Position numbers and translations under genes: made by a program. The notes beneath the pieces were generated by a model, which searched no databases, was not told the DNA's origin, and worked only from the letters and a program-made list of their open reading frames with translations. 10,839 bases of DNA from an uncultured Oscillospiraceae bacterium (GTDB taxonomy: Bacteria > Bacillota > Clostridia > Oscillospirales > Oscillospiraceae), in assembly GCA_910585155.1 (NCBI GenBank), contig CAJUEC010000054.1:1-10839 (forward strand), given 5' to 3'. The number at the start of each line of letters is the position of its first letter. Position 1 is the first letter of the stretch. Shown piece by piece: positions 7,501-10,839 of the stretch.

Positions 7501-7742
7501 TGCTGGACGGGCCGGGGCTGTTTCCGCCGTTTCTTGCCAGGGGTAGCGGAATCGCCGCCGCCCCGCTGTGCCGCGCGGTGGCCCGCCGCCTGTTCCTGGG
7601 GACGGGCCGGACCGAAGGATATATCCGCCGTGCGCTGACTGACCCGCTTTTCCTCGCCGGTAGCCATGTTCTGCTCCACCAGACCGTCCCGGCCCAGCTT
7701 CTGCACCGTTTTCGCCCTGGCTTGGAACCGTTTACCGCTCAT
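4539..7742 (-). CDS. Membrane-anchored M23 + NlpC/P60 cell-wall hydrolase (CD1108 family)
   Basis: A 1067-residue, two-enzyme peptidoglycan hydrolase, probably the conjugation wall-opening enzyme of the element (analogous in role to Tn916 CwlT or VirB1 proteins). Layout: disordered Lys/Arg/Pro-rich cytoplasmic region at 1 to about 450 with internal repeats; a basic helical domain at about 455-600; one transmembrane helix at about 602-628; an extracellular linker/stalk at about 630-780; an M23 (LytM) domain with its metal ligands His813 and Asp817 (HRGVD) and His894 (HLHLE); then an NlpC/P60 domain at about 940-1067 with Cys972 (FDCSGF), His1029 (THVGIYVG) and His1041 (MIHCGN). Both active sites look intact. 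There is no cleavable signal peptide; the internal helix should anchor it with the catalytic end outside. The ATG overlaps the preceding stop (ATGA) and has GGAGG 7 bases upstream. The cytoplasmic half is unusually long for a wall hydrolase and may dock on the secretion machinery (inference). Confidence 0.93.
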   Translation of the reverse strand: MSGKRFQARAKTVQKLGRDGLVEQNMATGEEKRVSQRTADISFGPARPQEQAAGHRAAQRGGGDSATPGKKRRKQPRPVQQTAEEAAYAAQEPVSVPDAPEVSSMRMAADAPMMAAPVSSGDPPPPPPTSRKRRKRNNRKKSKRRQAAKLSPDAARSLDGQTMRGAGDAPMQNRPPGKGQKPSAKRPPRPVDGGGRLQFKDAEGEQTPADGKAPADARAKMKKKQARRFTPDAAQPAAPGEQRPSRLIDDGGGRLHFEGTEEPAPAPDAEPSADAKRAMKKRQVMDHAADAAQPEDSQQTGQQEDQSIPGDGAADTRQRNSPQPEPKAPELSAVPDDRGAYKKRQAAKFAAHSAAPVSSERRRLQFEDTPPPKADSTLAPVPKENTIKEDAVPPSRSYQKAMRRVERAEKKVEQARDNLPAKRRLSFQPEPDGETGRPRRRLHFEQEVLPEYRPPSLPARGVGMAKTAVVMKLHGKIHESERQNVAVEATHKSELFAEQGVGRALRWNSNRRRSKPYRALRQAEQRAAKENLNLAWQTALRDNPELQRKNALAKWMQKQKIKRKYAQAAHEAKQTAHFTQNVVQATGQIVRAVQQYVAARKSLLLVVAMLAMVVVFFASGMTSCTAMLSGFQSSYISASYMANEQDICNSDLYYTEMETDLQIDIDKTEENYPGYDEYRYNIGEISHNPYELMGYLSTMFNAFTFEQVQAEIARLFGEQYQLTREVIVETRYDSNGDPYDWYVLQTTLTVTPLSTIISNTLSPGEQTDRYNVYQQTLGNRQAYGNPFDFPWLGYVSSGYGYRVHPITGEKNLHRGVDIAVAQGTPIRAIHDGRVVSAGDAGSYGLCVVIEDEKGYQSRYAHCSSLSVSAGQEVKRGDVIAAVGSTGNSTGPHLHLEIMLDGEYLNPYYFVDTGYDGSTAGAIPGTPGGVEIPAYPGEPVTDETYAAMLEEAQKYLGYPYVWGGSSPSTSFDCSGFVSWVINHSGWNVGRLGAQGLYNICTPVSMANAQPGDLIFFWHTYDAPNPNGVTHVGIYVGNGQMIHCGNPISYANINSSYWQQHFYGMGRLP
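6405..7319 (-). repeat. Degenerate protein repeats in the hydrolase N-terminal half
   Basis: Two short motifs recur in the disordered region. Motif A is basic, approximately KKRQAAKFxxDAAxP, with its Gln at residues 146, 225, 283 and 345. Motif B is R-L-[QHS]-F-[EKQ], starting at residues 196, 254, 363, 424 and 441, often after Gly or Arg runs. A and B alternate for part of the region (A146, B196, A225, B254, then A283 without a B, A345, B363), with spacers of varied acidic and Pro-rich sequence. The copies differ at the DNA level, so this is an old or selected repeat rather than recent tandem duplication. Confidence 0.7.
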
Positions 7743-8545
7743 AGAGCCGCCTCCGGGGTCTTATGCTCTTTATCCGGCGCGGGGGCGGGCTGGGCAGCGG
7801 CTTCCGCCCGTTTCTCCGCCAATGCCTGCCGGATGGAGGGCTTTTTCTCAGCCTGACGCTCCGCCCGCGCCTCCCGTGCGGCCTCCGCTGACAGCTCCAA
7901 ACTCTCCATCCCGCCGATAGCGGCAAGGGTGGCGTTATTCATGCTGGACAGCAGACTTTTTGTGGCCCGCATGGGCGCCAAAACCACGGACTGAAAACGC
8001 CCCTCCTGCCCGCCGTCCACCGTCTGCGTATCCTTGCCGGTCATGGCGCGTCCGGCGTTCTTCAAATGACCGCCCACGCTCCGCAGCTCATGGCCGATGT
8101 TCTCCACCTTTTCAATGTTCTGTTTCGTATCAGCGATCATGCCGCTGATCTTCTCCTGCAAGGATTCCAGCACATTTTTGACTCCAATGGCGGACACGGC
8201 CTTATCCAATGCGGTCACACCCGCCTCCTTGAAATTTTCCACAGCATTTTTGGCGCAATCCGTGATTCTCTCCCGCAGATCATCCAGAACCTCCCGCGCC
8301 TGATCTACCTTGTGCCCCAGGGCTTCCACCATTCGGCCAACAGCCTTTTTCGCTGGGGATTCCTGGGCCTGGGCAAGCTGCTGGCGGACCTCCTGCAATT
8401 CCTGGGATACAGCCTCGAATTGCCGGGTCATGCCGTCCATGTAGAACATCAGGAGAGACAAATCCTGCGCCTGCCCCTGCCGGGTGTTTTCCTCCAGCAG
8501 CTTCATAAACTGCTGAATCGTCTCATTACTCTGCAATGGGTCTAT
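7739..8545 (-). CDS. DUF6674-like coiled-coil protein of the conjugation module
   Basis: About 268 residues, nearly all helical: an N-terminal helix (ETIQQFMKLLEENTRQGQAQ), a heptad-rich segment around QELQEVRQQLAQAQ, long amphipathic stretches with AKNAVENFKEAGVTALDKAV, and a basic Ala-rich C-terminus (ARAERQAEKKPSIRQALAEK). It has no signal peptide or membrane helix. Composition and placement between VirB4 and the CD1108-type hydrolase match proteins usually called DUF6674; function is unknown, though a cytoplasmic scaffold for the channel or hydrolase is plausible. The start is uncertain. The strong AGGAGG at 8560-8555 points, at 9 bases, to ATA (8545-8543), giving (M)DPLQSNETIQ. The nearest standard start is TTG at 8536, 18 bases from that site. 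An in-frame stop lies just upstream. Its end overlaps the hydrolase ATG by 4 bases. Confidence 0.8.
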   Translation of the reverse strand: MDPLQSNETIQQFMKLLEENTRQGQAQDLSLLMFYMDGMTRQFEAVSQELQEVRQQLAQAQESPAKKAVGRMVEALGHKVDQAREVLDDLRERITDCAKNAVENFKEAGVTALDKAVSAIGVKNVLESLQEKISGMIADTKQNIEKVENIGHELRSVGGHLKNAGRAMTGKDTQTVDGGQEGRFQSVVLAPMRATKSLLSSMNNATLAAIGGMESLELSAEAAREARAERQAEKKPSIRQALAEKRAEAAAQPAPAPDKEHKTPEAAL

Positions 8546-8554
8546 GGGTCAGCA

Positions 8555-8560
8555 CCTCCT
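8555..8560 (-). promoter_or_regulatory. Shine-Dalgarno of the DUF6674-like gene, followed by ATA
   Basis: AGGAGG on the minus strand directly after the VirB4 stop codon (8563-8561). The 9-base spacer (8554-8546) ends at ATA, with TTG only 18 bases away. This is the most consensus-like site in the operon apart from that of the DUF4315 gene, which makes the lack of an ATG notable. Confidence 0.6.
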
Positions 8561-10839
8561 TTACTGCGCCGCAAGGTCCTCCAAGCGGGTGGTCATGATT
8601 TCATAGAGTTCCGTATCCTTCGGGAAATGGTCCACAAAGGGGATAATGACGCTCCCGAAGAACAAAAGCCCCTCGCCAGCGTTGGAGTTGGTCACATAGC
8701 CGAGCTGGTGAGGGGAGATATTGAGCTGCTTCGCCAGGATTTGGCGGTCGCCGCCCGCCTGGTTCAGCATATAAATAAAATCGCTGTTTTCCAGGATATT
8801 TTCGATCTCGCGGGAGGAAAGCAGGTCCTTTACATTTTGGGTAAGGCCGGTCGGGATACCGCCCCACTTTCTGAACCGCTTCCAGATTTCCACCGTATAG
8901 GCGGCGGTCTGTTCTTCCCGCAAGAGGAGGTGCATTTCGTCAATATAGAGCCGGGTGGACTTGTGGGCCTCCCGGTTTTCGCTGACGCGCCCCCAAACCT
9001 GGTCCTGAACCACCTGCATACCGAACTTTTTAAGCTGTTTCCCCAGCTTCTTAATCACATAGCACACGATCCGGCTGTTGATTTTCACGTTGGTCCGGTG
9101 GTTAAATACGTTCAGACTGCCGGAAACGTAAATTTCCAGCGCCGTGGCAAGCCGCTGGGCCTCCGGCTCCGGCTGCTGGCACAGGAGCGCGTGGAGGTCC
9201 CCCAGCACCGGCATTTTCTCCGGGCGGGGGTCTTGCAGATATTCCCGGTAGACCATGTGGACGCAGCGGTCCACCACCGTTTTCTCCACCGGCTCCAACC
9301 CGGCCTTGCCGCCCACAATCAGCTCCATGAGGGAGAGGATGAAGTCGCTTTTCAGCGTCAGGGGGTTATCATCCTCCGAGTAGTTGAGGGTTATGTCCAT
9401 GGGGTTGATGTACTGGTCGGAGGTGGGGGAAATGTCGATCACCTGCCCGCCCAGCCGCCGGACCAGGGGCGAATATTCGTCCTCCGGGTCGATGATGGCA
9501 ATATCGTCCGTGGTAATGAGGAAAGCGTTGGTGATCTCCCGCTTGGCGGAGAAGGATTTGCCGGAACCAGGGGTTCCGAGGATTAACCCGTTGGGGTTTT
9601 TCAAACGCTTGCGGTCGGCCAGAATCAGGTTATTGGAAAGAGCGTTCAGGCCGTAGTAGAGGGCTTCACCCTGCATAAAAAGCTCCTGGGTGGTAAAGGG
9701 CACGAATATGGCGGTACTGCTGGTGGTGAGGCCCCGCTGAATGGCGATCTGGTTGAGGCCCAGGGGGAGGGAGGACATTAGCCCTTGCTCCTGCTGGTAG
9801 TCCAGCCGCCGCAGGGCGCAGTTGTACTTTTGGGCGATGCCCGCCGCCTGGAACACGTTGTTCTCCAACTTCTGCCGCGTCTCCGCCGTGTTCATTACCA
9901 GCATGGTGACGAGGAACATCCGCTCATTCCGGGATTGCAGGTCCTCCAAAAGCGTCTTGGCCTCCGCGCCATAGGTGGCGAGATCAGAGGGGATGATGTC
10001 CATATCGTATCCGCTTCTGACGGCCTTTTTCTGCTCCTCAATGGTCATTTTCTGCAAATCGGTGATCTTCCGCTTCACATTTTTAATGGCCGCGCTCTGG
10101 TCAATGGACTGGATATGGAGCGTGACCACCATGCTGCTTTCCAGGTCCAGGAAGTCCGCCAGCATACGGTCCGTCAACTCCGGGGCCAGGATTTGCAGGA
10201 AGGACATAGCCCCGTAGGTCCTGCCGATCTGGAACATCCGGCCATTCTTGAAGGTGAAGCTGTCCGGGGCGATGAAGTCCTTGCTGGACAGGCCGGTTTT
10301 ATAGATGGCATCCCAGGCAAAGCGGAACTTCTGATTATCCGCCGGGTGGAACATCTTATGGAGGACGGCCAGCCGCTCATAGCCGCTCAAAGAGTGCGCC
10401 CGTACCCCCAGGGTCTTGAAGTTAGCCAACACATCCGCCTCAATGCGTTCCAGTCGGGGCTTGGCCTCCTTCAGACTGTCCGCCTCCACGCCGAAGGTGA
10501 TGTACTTGGTCTTGGTCAGGCCGTTGTTGCCCTTGGAGAGCTGGCCTTTCAGCATATCCGAGTATTCCTCCCGGATGGAGTTGAAGGCGTCCGCCTGATC
10601 GGGGATATGGATGGACTGGCGCTGTTCCTCCATATCGGCGGGCTGATTGAGGAAAGAAAACTGAACCCGGATGGAGGAATCAAAATAATTGAGGAAATCG
10701 CACCAATTCTCAAAAATCAGGTTTTTGTCCTCGTTTTGCGCCAACTGATAGTTAATATCGTAAAATTGTACCTGCTTGGTGAAAAACCGCTCCGACACCA
10801 CGCAGATACCGTCCCGGCACATCTCCCGGTAGGGGATGG
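8561..10839 (-). CDS. VirB4/TraE-type conjugation ATPase, 5' end cut by the window
   Basis: Cytoplasmic, membrane-associated ATPase that drives assembly and substrate movement of the type IV secretion channel. At least 758 residues are visible; the frame is open to the window edge (codons for IPYRE precede the first Met at 10822), so that Met is internal and the true start lies outside. Numbered from that Met, Walker A GTPGSGKS is at 416-423 with Lys422, and Walker B IIDPEDEY has Asp445. A glutamine-containing sensor-like motif (TGLTQNV) and the segment SREIENILENSDFIYMLNQ follow, as in VirB4 C-terminal domains. The N-terminal third has the typical FFDINYQLAQ-like opening (here FYDINYQLAQNEDK). 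All ATPase motifs look intact. The stop TAA lies 15 bases before the ATA start of the next gene, with that gene's Shine-Dalgarno in between. Upstream genes would be expected to be PrgI- and VirB6-like, which is inference from related elements. Confidence 0.95.
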   Translation of the reverse strand, partial: IPYREMCRDGICVVSERFFTKQVQFYDINYQLAQNEDKNLIFENWCDFLNYFDSSIRVQFSFLNQPADMEEQRQSIHIPDQADAFNSIREEYSDMLKGQLSKGNNGLTKTKYITFGVEADSLKEAKPRLERIEADVLANFKTLGVRAHSLSGYERLAVLHKMFHPADNQKFRFAWDAIYKTGLSSKDFIAPDSFTFKNGRMFQIGRTYGAMSFLQILAPELTDRMLADFLDLESSMVVTLHIQSIDQSAAIKNVKRKITDLQKMTIEEQKKAVRSGYDMDIIPSDLATYGAEAKTLLEDLQSRNERMFLVTMLVMNTAETRQKLENNVFQAAGIAQKYNCALRRLDYQQEQGLMSSLPLGLNQIAIQRGLTTSSTAIFVPFTTQELFMQGEALYYGLNALSNNLILADRKRLKNPNGLILGTPGSGKSFSAKREITNAFLITTDDIAIIDPEDEYSPLVRRLGGQVIDISPTSDQYINPMDITLNYSEDDNPLTLKSDFILSLMELIVGGKAGLEPVEKTVVDRCVHMVYREYLQDPRPEKMPVLGDLHALLCQQPEPEAQRLATALEIYVSGSLNVFNHRTNVKINSRIVCYVIKKLGKQLKKFGMQVVQDQVWGRVSENREAHKSTRLYIDEMHLLLREEQTAAYTVEIWKRFRKWGGIPTGLTQNVKDLLSSREIENILENSDFIYMLNQAGGDRQILAKQLNISPHQLGYVTNSNAGEGLLFFGSVIIPFVDHFPKDTELYEIMTTRLEDLAAQ

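Noticed and set aside
8066..9586. Plus-strand open frame of 506 codons
   Set aside because: Antisense to VirB4 and the DUF6674-like gene, spanning their boundary, without a recognisable domain.
1..10839. A defence system, CRISPR array, tRNA or insertion sequence
   Set aside because: No direct-repeat arrays, transposase motifs or terminal inverted repeats were seen, and no room is left between the tightly packed genes.

Overview
The window is an internal piece of the conjugation module of an integrative and conjugative element (Tn1549 / Clostridioides difficile CTn-like) from a Bacillota host. The high-GC coding sequence, the gene families and the gene order suggest a gut Clostridia / Oscillospiraceae-type genome, but that placement is inference and no species can be named. 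All eight genes lie on the minus strand, so transcription runs from position 10839 toward position 1. They are packed as one operon with overlapping or nearly touching ends; the only non-coding gap above about 20 bases is the 32-base one near 4510-4538. Both outer genes run off the window.

In transcription order the genes are: a VirB4/TraE-type conjugation ATPase (5' end missing); a coiled-coil protein resembling the DUF6674 family; a very large membrane-anchored cell-wall hydrolase carrying both an M23 (LytM) and an NlpC/P60 domain (CD1108 family); a radical SAM protein of unknown substrate; a small DUF4315 coiled-coil protein; a secreted, membrane-anchored DUF4366 (CD1107 family) protein with an Ig-like ectodomain and an acidic tail; a 66-residue cysteine-rich protein; and a type IA DNA topoisomerase III (3' end missing). 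VirB4 powers the type IV secretion channel. The M23/P60 protein probably opens the peptidoglycan locally. The DUF4366 protein is displayed outside the membrane. Topoisomerase III probably handles DNA topology during transfer or replication of the element. No relaxase, integrase, coupling protein, cargo genes, tRNA or CRISPR is visible.

The least expected observation concerns translation starts. Two of the eight genes (the topoisomerase and the DUF6674-like gene) have a strong Shine-Dalgarno at ideal spacing followed by ACG or ATA where ATG is expected, each one transition away from ATG. Other points of interest are a repeated two-motif pattern in the disordered cytoplasmic half of the hydrolase, the opposite charges of the hydrolase and DUF4366 cytoplasmic regions, and the radical SAM enzyme embedded in a conjugation operon. 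The long plus-strand open frames are antisense shadows caused by GC-rich codon use.
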